64,000 bases of DNA, from positions 47,692 to 111,691 of IMG/VR virus record IMGVR_UViG_3300049729_000226. The stretch is one strand, 5' to 3'. Position numbers and translations under genes: made by a program. Positions within the stretch are counted from its first letter, which is position 1. Each line of letters begins with the position of its first letter. Of the stretch, positions 19,173 to 27,894 are shown piece by piece. The DNA comes from a virus. A model generated the notes under the pieces. That model saw only the letters and a program-made list of their open reading frames with translations. It was not told the origin of the DNA and did no database searches.

Positions 19173-19856
19173 ATGGCAACGGGCGCATATCTTTACCAAG
19201 AGGGGGCAACTCCTCAAACAAGCACAGTCCTGAGCACCCGCTTCCGCATCTTTTCACATGCGGTGGGCAACGGCAAGTTCACGAAGTTGGGAGTGACGTC
19301 TTCTTTCAACATTCAGGAACAACGCAATGTCGAAGCGGTGCGTGGCTTGGGATTTGGCGATCAGGTTGCTGAGCTTGTGCCCGGAGTGACGGCCCCGATG
19401 TCAATCTCTGTGAATCGCACCGCTCTGTACCTGGCAAATCTTCAGCAGATGATGGGATACAAGGCTGGCGTTTCCGGCCTGGTCCGTTCACTGCGTCACC
19501 ACAAGTGGCCCTTCGATATCAAGACCGAGATCGCCTTCTCGGAACTGGTGTCCGAGCTTGGCAGTGGTGCAGGCCCCGATTCAACAGTGGCGTCCTACTT
19601 CAACAGCGAGGGCGGTCTCAACAACTATGGCAACACCGGAATCTACGCTGTGGCCACGGTTTACGAGGGATGCTGGATGGAGTCCTACACATCCAACTAC
19701 CAGGTCGAGCAGGCAGCGGTAACTGAAGATTGCCAGATTGTGGTGACGGATATCTTTGATTGCAGTGGGAGCGTGTACGGTGAGTTCATCGACGGAGGAC
19801 TCAATAAAAATGACCCCACCGGCAGAAGCCTCTTGTTTTCTTTAGTTGGAAGCTAA
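19173..19856 (+). CDS. Tail tube-like protein
   Basis: 227 residues starting with AGGAGA upstream. The pattern is that of contractile-tail tube proteins: a start rich in small residues, a beta strand FRIFSHAVGNGKF, then SFNIQEQRNVEAVRGLGFGDQVAELVPG, a phrase similar to tube-protein loops that describe interaction with membrane-like rings. It ends in short strands with VVTDIFDCSGS. It follows the sheath module, as a tube normally does, so it is called the tail tube. A homing endonuclease gene lies directly downstream. Confidence 0.65.
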   Translation: MATGAYLYQEGATPQTSTVLSTRFRIFSHAVGNGKFTKLGVTSSFNIQEQRNVEAVRGLGFGDQVAELVPGVTAPMSISVNRTALYLANLQQMMGYKAGVSGLVRSLRHHKWPFDIKTEIAFSELVSELGSGAGPDSTVASYFNSEGGLNNYGNTGIYAVATVYEGCWMESYTSNYQVEQAAVTEDCQIVVTDIFDCSGSVYGEFIDGGLNKNDPTGRSLLFSLVGS

Positions 19857-19941
19857 CCCAGTTTACTGACACAAGTCTGAACTTCGCAGTATTAGAGAGG
19901 TGAGCAGAACATCGTTCACCTTTTCTATTGCGAGGATTCCA

Positions 19942-20868
19942 ATGAACGTCTTCACCGTTTATAAAACCGTCAATCTGATCAATCATCGCTATTATCAAGG
20001 AGTCCACGAAACTTCTAATCCCAACGACAGCTATCTAGGTTCCGGCATCGTTCTCACAAGAGCCGTAGCCAAGTATGGTGCCAGCAACTTCTCCAAAGAA
20101 ATCTTATTCGTATACAACACAGCAGAAGAAGCCTTCTCCAAAGAGGTCGAACTTTGCGCTATTTCCAAAAATGATCCTCTTTGCTACAATCTACATCCCG
20201 GTGGCAAAGGAGGTTTCAAGTTCATACTAGATCATCACCTGATGACTCCAGTACCCAAAGAATTCCTCACAGGTCGCAAGCCCGGTTCCAAGAATCTCAT
20301 TGTCCCTGTCACAATATTTCCTGAACCAGTTTGTAAGTACGGATGTGGACTAGGAGCCAGGTTTCTTCTTGGAGAGAAAGGCACTCCTTGCTGCTCTGAT
20401 CATTCTGGTAAGTGTGCCGGATATAAAGCCTCAAAGAAGTCCACCAAAGTGAAACGAATCTATAAACAAGAGTTGATCTGTTTCTACGGATGTGATAGGT
20501 CTGCCAGCTATCTTCTAGGAGTTAGTGAGAAACCTTGTTGTTCCAAATCCTTTTACGATTGTCCTGGTCACTGGAATAATAGACCGAGCATATCTCTTCC
20601 GGAAATGAGAGCAAAATCAGAGATTACTATGTTGAAGAGGTACGGAGTAGTTAATCCGTCATCGGATCCTGAACTTCTCGCTAAAAGAACAGCAACTAAT
20701 GTTAGACTCTATGGAGGAGCCAGCCCCACCTGTGATTCCACCGTTAATCAAAAGCGCATTCGTACCAACAAGAAACGCTTTGGTGGCAACGCTCCAGCCT
20801 GTTCTAAGGAAATCAGGGACAAGATGAATGCTACTCGGAGGAAATCCAAACTTCTCCCCTCTTCTTAG
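19942..20868 (+). CDS. GIY-YIG-like homing endonuclease with tandem zinc modules
   Basis: The ATG at 19942 (GAGG six bases upstream) is preferred to a GTG at 19900. The N-terminal ~90 residues follow the GIY-YIG plan but with variant signatures: VYKTVN...YYQGVH in place of GIY...YIG, then KYGASNFSKEIL and YNLHPGG. Two similar Cys modules follow (CKYGCGLGARFLLG...CC...C and CFYGCDRSASYLLG...CC...C), and the tail has two or more RYG/RFGG..P repeats like DNA-binding modules of phage endonucleases. It is free-standing between the tube gene and a small head gene. The mobile element probably cuts an allele lacking the insert near the tube gene. Confidence 0.75.
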   Translation: MNVFTVYKTVNLINHRYYQGVHETSNPNDSYLGSGIVLTRAVAKYGASNFSKEILFVYNTAEEAFSKEVELCAISKNDPLCYNLHPGGKGGFKFILDHHLMTPVPKEFLTGRKPGSKNLIVPVTIFPEPVCKYGCGLGARFLLGEKGTPCCSDHSGKCAGYKASKKSTKVKRIYKQELICFYGCDRSASYLLGVSEKPCCSKSFYDCPGHWNNRPSISLPEMRAKSEITMLKRYGVVNPSSDPELLAKRTATNVRLYGGASPTCDSTVNQKRIRTNKKRFGGNAPACSKEIRDKMNATRRKSKLLPSS

Positions 20869-20875
20869 AGGCAAT

Positions 20876-21292
20876 ATGATGTATAGTCGTCTTCTCCAGC
20901 CTAAGACTGCAGTCTTCTACGCTTCCCCTGAAGGAGAAACTGACGATCCATTCTATGGACCTATTCCCAGAGGGGTGGGCGGTGCAGATCTTGACGGTAT
21001 TCCGGACTCTCCGATAAACAACAAAACTCCTGAATATGCTGAGGAGTCTCGCGGGTACAAGAACCCTCTGGCTGAGAAGGGAACTGAGAACAAGGATGAG
21101 GATGCCAACTTGGTGGAAGGAATTCCTCCCGGTTTGATTGTGGCAGGAGTGGATATCCACGAGTCTCCGACGAAGCTCCCGCCGCGCAATGATCTACGCA
21201 GACACCTCGACAAAGACGCTCTAGAAGAAGATGAAGAGCCTGAGATGAGGCATCTGATCTCATGTTTAGTAGTTGCTGAGAAGGAAATCTGA
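20876..21292 (+). CDS. Small acidic head-region protein, unknown
   Basis: 138 residues from the ATG at 20876 (AGAGG upstream). The open frame extends back to 20828 inside the endonuclease, but that start has no good ribosome site. The protein is rich in Asp, Glu and Pro (for example DKDALEEDEEPEM) and has no recognised domain. It sits between two homing endonuclease genes in the head module, so a head-assembly or connector role is possible but not supported by motif. Confidence 0.55.
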   Translation: MMYSRLLQPKTAVFYASPEGETDDPFYGPIPRGVGGADLDGIPDSPINNKTPEYAEESRGYKNPLAEKGTENKDEDANLVEGIPPGLIVAGVDIHESPTKLPPRNDLRRHLDKDALEEDEEPEMRHLISCLVVAEKEI

Positions 21293-21318
21293 CTAAGAGA
21301 CTCTCTATAGGAAGCACA

Positions 21319-22308
21319 ATGACGAAACTGCCTTTTGGACACAAAATCTCGCAGGCTAATCCAACATGGGATGAAGTGTGCCTTGAGATGATTCTGGAGA
21401 AGTACCCGGACTGCGACCAGAAAGCAGTGGAAAACTATCTGAAATTTGTAGCGGATGGAAAACAAGTAAATGGAAAATTAGAAGGTCATCATACCTTGAT
21501 GAGAGCTGATTTTCCTCAGTATATAGACACACCTGTTAACATCGTTAAGCTGACAGCACGCAATCACTTTGTAGCTCACTACTTGTTAGCAAAGGCGGTT
21601 CCATCATCTTCCAGTATTCAAATCACTTTTTATCTCATGGCCAACATGAAAAGGGCTATGTATCTAAAATTGCAAGAAGTTTATAAGATGGCAGATGTAT
21701 ACGAAGCCTCTAAACTTCACATACCTTCGACAAAGGGGTTCACTCCAGTTTATAACCCAGATACTAAAATGGTTGTACTCATGTCTAAAACAGATCCTGT
21801 AGTGGTTTCAGGACAGTTTAGACATCACACAACAGGAACTACTTCAGTGAGAGACAAGCAGAGGAACTGTTTTCGTGTTCCCAAAGACGACTCTAGGATA
21901 ATTTCCGGAGAATTACAACCAATCAACAAAGGAAGAAAAGTTCGTATGAATACAGTAACGGGAGAAACTGCTTCTATGATTGCTGGAGATGTCAGGCTAG
22001 AAGATCCCAACTGGGTTCATCCCTCTACAGGAAAAGTAGCTGTAGTTGATTCAGAAGGAAATACTTTTTCTGTCTCAAAAAATGATTCTCGTTTTCTTTC
22101 AGGTGAATTACGTGGTGTAATGTCAGCTGCCTCTGAGGATACTAGAAAAAGAATCGGAAATGCTCAGTTAGGTAGACATCCTTCTCTGGAATTGAGAAAA
22201 TTGTGGAGTAAGCGACGTAAAGGACGGGTTGTTTCACAGAAGACAAGAGACAAAATCAGTGCCTCTCATTTTCTTATGCATCAGAAAAGGAGAGAAAATG
22301 TCATTTAA
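21319..22308 (+). CDS. HNH homing endonuclease
   Basis: 329 residues. The HNH core is visible around residues 55-95: GHHTLMRADFPQY followed by NIVKLTARNHFVAHYLL, the same layout as the proteins at 27895 and 51449. Downstream lie two copies of a short module (FRVPKDDSRIISGEL and FSVSKNDSRFLSGEL) that probably read DNA sequence. The C-terminus has the NUMOD3-like pattern SEDTRKRIGNAQLG and SQKTRDKISASH. It overlaps the start of the protease-like gene by 11 bases, a typical free-standing insertion. Ribosome site TAGGAAG. Confidence 0.85.
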   Translation: MTKLPFGHKISQANPTWDEVCLEMILEKYPDCDQKAVENYLKFVADGKQVNGKLEGHHTLMRADFPQYIDTPVNIVKLTARNHFVAHYLLAKAVPSSSSIQITFYLMANMKRAMYLKLQEVYKMADVYEASKLHIPSTKGFTPVYNPDTKMVVLMSKTDPVVVSGQFRHHTTGTTSVRDKQRNCFRVPKDDSRIISGELQPINKGRKVRMNTVTGETASMIAGDVRLEDPNWVHPSTGKVAVVDSEGNTFSVSKNDSRFLSGELRGVMSAASEDTRKRIGNAQLGRHPSLELRKLWSKRRKGRVVSQKTRDKISASHFLMHQKRRENVI

Positions 22309-23173
22309 GAAGCAGGCTCAGGCAGTACTAGCCAGCCCACTTGTCAGTCTTAATGATTGGCATAAGATGTATGGAAATAACGCTTTTGGAGTTAAGACTG
22401 CCTCATTGAAGAAAGTTGCGGAGTCATCTCAGTACCTTCTATCTCATTGCACAATTATGGCATCAGTAATGGTAGAGGCAGAACCTTATGACTACCTAAT
22501 TAAGCCTGAGACGAGCCATTTGGCTAATAATAATCAGGACGCCTGGAGTAATGAAGTACTCAAAATGAGTCACAAATCTTTCATTGGTGCATTCAATTTT
22601 CTTGAACACTTCCAAAATTCTAAGCATGCCAAGGGACATATTCTAGACGCTGTCCTTCGTAAAGTATCGATTGCTTCTCCGGATATTTGGGTCTACTTTT
22701 GTGATATTTTGGTAGCAACAGATATGAAACATGAATCACTTGTAGGAGATATCCGTTCGGGTAAAACTAAGTATATGTCGATGGGTTGCGTCGCAGATGA
22801 AGTTACATGCTCCTTTTGTGGAACTAGAGTCACTGATGCCAACACCTATTGTCAGCATCTCAATTTTCAGAAAGGCATGTTCATGCCTGATGACGACGGT
22901 GTTCCTCGGATCATAGTGGAATTGTGCGGACGGCCTTCGCTTCCAGGTGGTGGAGTTCATTTTATCGAGGCTTCATGGGTTGAGACCCCTGCCTTTCCTG
23001 GAGCGGAACTTCGTGGGATTATATCTGACGAGAACGGGAACGATACCTGGACAGGACCTAAGACTAAGTTTACATATAGTACCACCGCTGGAATTAAGAA
23101 AGCTGCCTCTAGTCCAAGAGAAGAGTTGTCCAGAGCTTCCATTGCCGATTTTAGACGGAGGTTTGGTTCATGA
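22298..23173 (+). CDS. Putative prohead protease / head maturation protein
   Basis: 291 residues from the ATG at 22298 (GGAGAG upstream); the longer frame back to 22229 runs through the endonuclease and is not used. Residues ~95-240 carry a pattern I associate with T4 gp21-like prohead core proteases: an SHKSFIGAF segment, DILVATDMKHESLVGDI, then a zinc-knuckle-like block YMSMGCVADEVTCSFCG with later CQHL and ELCGRPSLPGG. Location before the scaffold-like gene and capsid gene supports cleavage of head core proteins. The catalytic dyad cannot be assigned with certainty. Confidence 0.6.
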   Translation: MSFKKQAQAVLASPLVSLNDWHKMYGNNAFGVKTASLKKVAESSQYLLSHCTIMASVMVEAEPYDYLIKPETSHLANNNQDAWSNEVLKMSHKSFIGAFNFLEHFQNSKHAKGHILDAVLRKVSIASPDIWVYFCDILVATDMKHESLVGDIRSGKTKYMSMGCVADEVTCSFCGTRVTDANTYCQHLNFQKGMFMPDDDGVPRIIVELCGRPSLPGGGVHFIEASWVETPAFPGAELRGIISDENGNDTWTGPKTKFTYSTTAGIKKAASSPREELSRASIADFRRRFGS

Positions 23174-23243
23174 AGATTACCTGTTGGTATAAGAAACGAC
23201 TTCAAAACACCCTAGTAGTGAGTGGTTCACTGGAGACTGCGCA

Positions 23244-25277
23244 ATGCGTAAACTTTCTCAACTGAAACAGGCTCTCTTGAAGAAGGAAGCTGATCTTGAC
23301 ATGCTTGACGACCAGATCATGTCTCTGCCGACTTCTTCAGTCAAGTTTGACTCCCTTGCCCAGAAGCGTGAGGACATGGAAACCGATATCCGTCAGCTTC
23401 GAGAGGGCATCGAGGTTCTCAATGCTTGGGACACTCTCAAGGGCGGCGATTGGTCAGATGAGATGAAACAGTCTCTCGGCGAAATCGATCCGTTGGTCGT
23501 GGAAATGGCGACCGGCGAGGCTGATGAAGGAATGGGCATGGATGATTTGGGTATGGGTGCTCCTCCCATGACCGACTTCGCACCTGAAGCTCCTCTGCCT
23601 CCTCCTGCACCAGCTGTTGAACCTCCTCCCCTGGAAGAGCCTGTAGCACCTCCGCCTGTTGAAGAAAACACCATGGATGAAATTCCTTCCGGTGATGAAC
23701 TTGCCGGCGAAGAGCCACCGGCGGAAGAGCCACCTGTCGAGGAAGAACCTCCTGCTGAAGAGGCACCGATTACGGCATCAAGCAAGAAATCCAACTTCCC
23801 GACTCCAAGTAAGAAAGGCACTCCGGTGCCTACCGCTCAGAAGAAAGGCAACACAACCATGGCGACTGCGACCGAAACCACGAAGTCTTCTTCTCTTAAG
23901 GATAGAATCGCTGCTATCAAATCAAAGAGAGCAGAAGCGATCAATAAGGAAGCACAGACTAGAGTCGCTTCCGCTTGGACTGTTGCTAAGACTCTTTTGC
24001 CCACAGCCCCTGCAACCATTCAACAGAAGCTAGCAGAATCTCTTCTGGCGAATACCACCAAGGCTCTCAAGGCCATCTGCCGGCAGACAGCGAGAAATGC
24101 TGCTTTCCAGAAGACCTGCGAGGCGATCGCGTCGGTCACCAAGACCACGATGAATGACCTCATGGAGAACCCAAGCATTCTTGCCAGTGAAGAGAGTGCT
24201 GTGAAGTCTGAATTGAAGGGTGATCCCAAGAGTGCCACCACGAAGAAGGCTGACGACCGCAAGGACGCTGGCCCGGTGCCTCCTGCTTATCCCGAACCCA
24301 TCCGCAAGGAACCTGCTGAGATCGATGCCGGCAAGGCTGGCGATCGTGAAAAGGACACCGTCGACAAGACCATGAGCGACCAGAAGGTCACGCCCAAGGA
24401 AGCAGCCAAGACCAAGAAGGCCTGCTCTGCCTGTGGCAAGGATCACCTGGAAGGCGAATGCTCGATGGCGCCAACAGCGTCCAAGAAGACCAAGAAGGCC
24501 GGTCCTGAGGACATGGCTCCCCCGGCTGCAGGCCCCACGGCTCCTCCAGTTGAAGAAGGCGGCGACATGCCTCTACCTCCTCTGCCGGAAGAGGGTGAAG
24601 GCGAAGAGAAGCCTGAAGGTGAGTCCGAGGAAGTGGTTGGCGACGAAGAGAAGCTCGAAGTTGTTGAGCAGATCGACGAAGTCATCCAGGACATCGAACA
24701 GATCAAGGATGACATCGAGGAGAATTCCGAAGAGCTCAACCTTGAAAGCATCTTCGACAACGACAAGCTCGAGGACAAGGAAGCATCTCTCGCCAACAAT
24801 GGCAACGTCACTGCCGGCGAAGACGACAATGACTTCCTACCCAGTTCAGCCCAGAACATGGAAGCCAGCATGGAAGAGTCTCCCATCGGTGACATGTTCG
24901 ACCTGACTGCCTCCGATGCTGACCCGATGGCTCGTCTCTTGGGCAGCACCAAGTATGCCGAAGTGGACGCGTCTCTGTCCAAGGTCGTGAAGCCTGGGGA
25001 TATCGCTCAGACCTTCAAGACTGATGCCGTTGGCAAGGATCCTCGTGATAACGAAACCGATCACGAAGATTCTCTGCTGACTGACATCCTCAAGAGTCTC
25101 GACCAGGACGACTACGACACCACTCGTGACCAGACTTCGCACCAGGAAGAGCCCACCGAGGCCAACACCAAGGTCGGCACCAAGAAGTCCATCACCAAAC
25201 TGAAGACTGTGGTTGCGGCGGCTCCTGCTGCGGAATCCAATCTGGCGTCTCTGCTGTTCAGCGACGACGACATGTAA
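23244..25277 (+). CDS. Scaffold/prohead-core-like acidic protein
   Basis: 677 residues with an N-terminal coiled coil (~1-65), a long Pro/Glu-rich acidic linker (~95-175), a helical Lys/Ala region (~215-330) with repeated KTxx motifs, a Cys pair CSACGKDHLEGEC near 400, a second acidic low-complexity block (~415-510) and a helical end. Extreme charge, low complexity and placement between the protease-like gene and the capsid genes fit a scaffolding or core protein degraded during head maturation. Base use follows Lys/Glu-rich synthesis rather than foreign origin. Terminator follows. Confidence 0.55.
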   Translation: MRKLSQLKQALLKKEADLDMLDDQIMSLPTSSVKFDSLAQKREDMETDIRQLREGIEVLNAWDTLKGGDWSDEMKQSLGEIDPLVVEMATGEADEGMGMDDLGMGAPPMTDFAPEAPLPPPAPAVEPPPLEEPVAPPPVEENTMDEIPSGDELAGEEPPAEEPPVEEEPPAEEAPITASSKKSNFPTPSKKGTPVPTAQKKGNTTMATATETTKSSSLKDRIAAIKSKRAEAINKEAQTRVASAWTVAKTLLPTAPATIQQKLAESLLANTTKALKAICRQTARNAAFQKTCEAIASVTKTTMNDLMENPSILASEESAVKSELKGDPKSATTKKADDRKDAGPVPPAYPEPIRKEPAEIDAGKAGDREKDTVDKTMSDQKVTPKEAAKTKKACSACGKDHLEGECSMAPTASKKTKKAGPEDMAPPAAGPTAPPVEEGGDMPLPPLPEEGEGEEKPEGESEEVVGDEEKLEVVEQIDEVIQDIEQIKDDIEENSEELNLESIFDNDKLEDKEASLANNGNVTAGEDDNDFLPSSAQNMEASMEESPIGDMFDLTASDADPMARLLGSTKYAEVDASLSKVVKPGDIAQTFKTDAVGKDPRDNETDHEDSLLTDILKSLDQDDYDTTRDQTSHQEEPTEANTKVGTKKSITKLKTVVAAAPAAESNLASLLFSDDDM

Positions 25278-25305
25278 ACCCAGTAAAACCAGTTACATCA
25301 CAGGG

Positions 25306-25338
25306 TCGGCTCAGATTAACCTCTGAGCCGATTCTATT
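25306..25338. terminator. Bidirectional terminator hairpin between scaffold and endonuclease genes
   Basis: A perfect 9-bp stem (TCGGCTCAG at 25306-25314 with CTGAGCCGA at 25323-25331) and an 8-base loop, followed by TTCTATTT. It lies between convergent gene ends: 29 bases after the scaffold stop and immediately beyond the stop of the minus-strand endonuclease at 25334. It could end transcription from both sides. Confidence 0.75.
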
Positions 25339-25960
25339 TGAAGTGAAGACAGTATCTTCTATGTCCTCCATAAACTCCCTTGGTGACTTGAATGAACTTC
25401 GCTCCACATTTAGGACAGGTGTAATCATGCAATTTAGTATTCTCAGTTAAATTCACTCTTGTAGCAACGGAAGATTGAGACTGTTTTCTGGGGATATTCC
25501 AACTGTTAGATATTTTGTCCTTGTGATCCTTGGTTTTTGGTACTCCAGTAAGTTTATCAGATAATGCCTTGGCTGCTTTTCGATGAATTTCTTTAGTTCC
25601 TTCAGGATCGTCAATCCACTGCTGTTTCTTGAATTGACTCAGCTTTCTTTTGGTCTCTTCGTTGGCTCGACATCCGTGACCACCGAGAGTGAGATTGTAC
25701 CCGATCTTGGGATCAGATGAACGAAGAAGAATGATCCAGAGAGTTTCAAATTCGTTCAACTTGTCTATACTGGAGGTTTCACAAAGAAGTTCCATAGTGA
25801 AACTTGACTCTCCATATTTTCTCATTGCTTTGTACAAATAGGAATTATCTCCATATTTAGCATTTTTGACATGCTGATTCCATCGTTCTCTCAGTGAAAG
25901 AACAGTTTGGCCAACATAGAATTTTCCGTTAACGAGATTGGTGATTAAGTAGACGCACAT
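25334..25960 (-). CDS. GIY-YIG homing endonuclease
   Basis: 208 residues on the minus strand, opposite to the head genes around it. The nuclease domain is near-complete at residues 1-90: CVYLITNLVNGKFYVGQT (GIY..YVG), LRERWNQHV, KAMRKYGESSF, GYNLTLGG. A NUMOD3-like pattern (NEETKRKLSQFK and KTKDHKDKISNSW) and a final CPKCG...CLHF zinc finger follow. It lies between the scaffold-like and decoration-like genes and shares the bidirectional terminator. Being inverted, it must have its own promoter. No clear ribosome site precedes its ATG. Confidence 0.85.
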   Translation of the reverse strand: MCVYLITNLVNGKFYVGQTVLSLRERWNQHVKNAKYGDNSYLYKAMRKYGESSFTMELLCETSSIDKLNEFETLWIILLRSSDPKIGYNLTLGGHGCRANEETKRKLSQFKKQQWIDDPEGTKEIHRKAAKALSDKLTGVPKTKDHKDKISNSWNIPRKQSQSSVATRVNLTENTKLHDYTCPKCGAKFIQVTKGVYGGHRRYCLHFK

Positions 25961-26136
25961 GATTACTATGGCCTAAGTAGTCGATTGATACGGGCATTAT
26001 CGCTAATTGCCTAAAAAACTGGATTACAACCCCCATAAGTGTAGGATGGCTGCTGGTCATCTATAGATCTTGTCTTAGCTTGACTGATCTGGATGGCTGA
26101 CAAATCAAAACCAGACTATGTAGCTGAGATTCAACC

Positions 26137-26619
26137 ATGTTGAAACTTGACTATTACGGTCAGAACGATGGAACCACGGTTCCAAACGTCACCCTCACAG
26201 GTGACCCCGGTACTGACCAGCTCACGTTGACCAATGCAGGTTACTTGGGCGGAAAGATCATGGCGGTCGTAGGCACTTACTCCGACGGCTCTGCTCTTAT
26301 CGCTCCCTGCGATGGCAACACCATGTCGCCCTATGGGACACTCATCAATGGCCCCGGTGAATTTGCCGGCGCTATCGGTCCCTCTGGCTCCAAGAAGGCC
26401 CCTGTCGTCCGCTCCATGTGGAAGGGTTCGGTCGACAATCAGGCTTATGACACAACCAAGCAGTACGTGGTCGGCACTCCGCTGTACGCGGGTACTGGCG
26501 GCGCGGCTGGACTCTACACCAATGCAACACCTGGTGGAGTTGCCAAGATCGTTGGACTTGTCACAGCAGTCCCAACTCAGCAGAACTCTTTCCTGCTGGG
26601 CGTCGGATCACTGATCTAA
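26137..26619 (+). CDS. Capsid decoration-like protein
   Basis: 160 residues, Gly/Thr/Ser-rich, with repeated short strands (TLTGDPGTDQLTLTNAG, GSLINGPGEFAGAIGPSGS). This is the simple beta sandwich look of head decoration proteins, often encoded just before the major capsid protein as here (41 bases apart). A likely role is stabilising the mature shell. The upstream 176-base gap to the inverted endonuclease holds CTATAG at 26061 and a TTGACT, possible promoter parts. Confidence is limited because the fold is inferred only from composition and order. Confidence 0.55.
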   Translation: MLKLDYYGQNDGTTVPNVTLTGDPGTDQLTLTNAGYLGGKIMAVVGTYSDGSALIAPCDGNTMSPYGTLINGPGEFAGAIGPSGSKKAPVVRSMWKGSVDNQAYDTTKQYVVGTPLYAGTGGAAGLYTNATPGGVAKIVGLVTAVPTQQNSFLLGVGSLI

Positions 26620-26659
26620 CCCAACGCTGCTCTTAAAGAGAGAAATCGGAGAAATTCAA

Positions 26660-27793
26660 ATGGCTACTCTTTCGAGAACTCAGCAGCAGACAGCGCAGTT
26701 GGGTCAGTTGCTGAAAACCGCAGGCGGACGTCAGAAGCTCGCAGCTTCTCTCGGACCCTCCCTGAGACGCCGCCGTGACTATATGTCGATTGCCCGCAAG
26801 GCACTCATGGTGGAAACCCTTCCGGATGGCGCACTTCCCATCTACGACAAGGAATTTGACGCGACTGGTAAGTCGTTCGTCGAGGCCTTTGTGGTTGGTG
26901 AAGAAGGCGGCGACATTGTCCGGGTAACCAAGCCCATTCGTGTGACGGTTCCGACGTTCGAAATCGTTGCCAATCCCATGATCCCGATCACCCAGATCAA
27001 GGAACGTCGCTTCGACCTCGTTGCCCGTTCTCTCAATCTGGCCAAGGCAGAAGTGGGCGCGACTGAGGACGGCTATGTGTTTGGCCTGTTCGACGCCGTC
27101 GCAACCGCAGCCACAGCGGCGACCCTCGTTGCCGGCACTGGCTCGACGGACTACGTTTTCAACGAAGACCTCAACATCTTCGTGGCGACGTCCGGCATCA
27201 CCACTCCTCCCGTTGCTTGGGTCAGCGGCGGACCCTTTGCTGTTGGTGCTTACACGACGGGTTCCGATGGAAACCTCTATGTTTGCATCAAGGCAGCAAC
27301 CACACAGAACCCGGTAGTGGGCGGCGGCGGTTATGCAGCTGGCTACTGGCTGTTTGTCGGCACCGACACCTTCGCTGTCAAGGGAATTGACGTGGACTCG
27401 ATGGCTGATGCATTTGGCCAGGTTCAGCGCCATGACCTTTCGGTGGCCTATGTGTTCTTCAACCCGCGCGACTATGTCGACCTGTTGAAGTGGACCGATG
27501 CGAACATCGACCGTGAGACGCAGCGCAAGCTGTTGAAGACGGGCGTGATGGGATACCTCTGGGGCGCCACTCTGCTCCAGTCTCGTAAGATCAACTATGG
27601 TGAAGTGTACGTTCTGGCCGATGCCGAGTTCTTGGGCGTCATCCCCGAGCGTATTCCGCTCACGGTCATGTCAGCCGACCGTCCGGACCTCCGCCAGATC
27701 GGCTTCAGCATCTTCGAGAATTTGGGCTTCCTTGTTTTCAACCCGAGCGGAGTCCAGCGCATCAACGTAGTACGTGGCACCGGCAACGTTTAA
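26660..27793 (+). CDS. Major capsid protein, HK97-type, with an inserted domain
   Basis: 377 residues with GGAGAAATTCAA before the ATG. Features are those of HK97-fold capsid proteins: a basic N-arm, a strand-rich E-loop region (residues ~60-95), VTVPTFEIVANP, a spine helix (RRFDLVARSLNLAK), and a C-terminal P/A-domain run with FNPRDYVDLLKW, ETQRKLLKTGVMGYLWGATL and FENLGFLVFNPSGVQRINVV. Residues ~186-234 form an extra piece resembling a carbohydrate-binding (CBM5/12-like) module. A strong hairpin terminator follows. The decoration-like gene precedes it. Confidence 0.85.
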   Translation: MATLSRTQQQTAQLGQLLKTAGGRQKLAASLGPSLRRRRDYMSIARKALMVETLPDGALPIYDKEFDATGKSFVEAFVVGEEGGDIVRVTKPIRVTVPTFEIVANPMIPITQIKERRFDLVARSLNLAKAEVGATEDGYVFGLFDAVATAATAATLVAGTGSTDYVFNEDLNIFVATSGITTPPVAWVSGGPFAVGAYTTGSDGNLYVCIKAATTQNPVVGGGGYAAGYWLFVGTDTFAVKGIDVDSMADAFGQVQRHDLSVAYVFFNPRDYVDLLKWTDANIDRETQRKLLKTGVMGYLWGATLLQSRKINYGEVYVLADAEFLGVIPERIPLTVMSADRPDLRQIGFSIFENLGFLVFNPSGVQRINVVRGTGNV

Positions 27794-27808
27794 CCATCAC
27801 CTAACCAT

Positions 27809-27838
27809 CTAGAGCCTCTCTTAATCGGGAGGCTCTAG
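27809..27838 (+). terminator. Terminator hairpin after the major capsid gene
   Basis: Perfect 10-bp stem CTAGAGCCTC (27809-27818) with GAGGCTCTAG (27829-27838) and a 10-base loop, starting 15 bases after the capsid stop. No long U tract follows, so it may act as a terminator or as an mRNA-stabilising 3' end. Confidence 0.7.
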
Positions 27839-27894
27839 CTGTCTTCAGAACAATAATTTCCCCTAATTGGCAAAACCTATAGTATCATGAATTC

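Noticed and set aside
19857-19941. Group I intron near the tube gene and its endonuclease
   Set aside because: The tube frame ends naturally and no intron core sequences or second exon could be seen; the endonuclease looks free-standing.
26633-27433. 266-residue antisense ORF across the capsid gene
   Set aside because: It mirrors the strongly supported major capsid protein and has no ribosome site or coherent domain.
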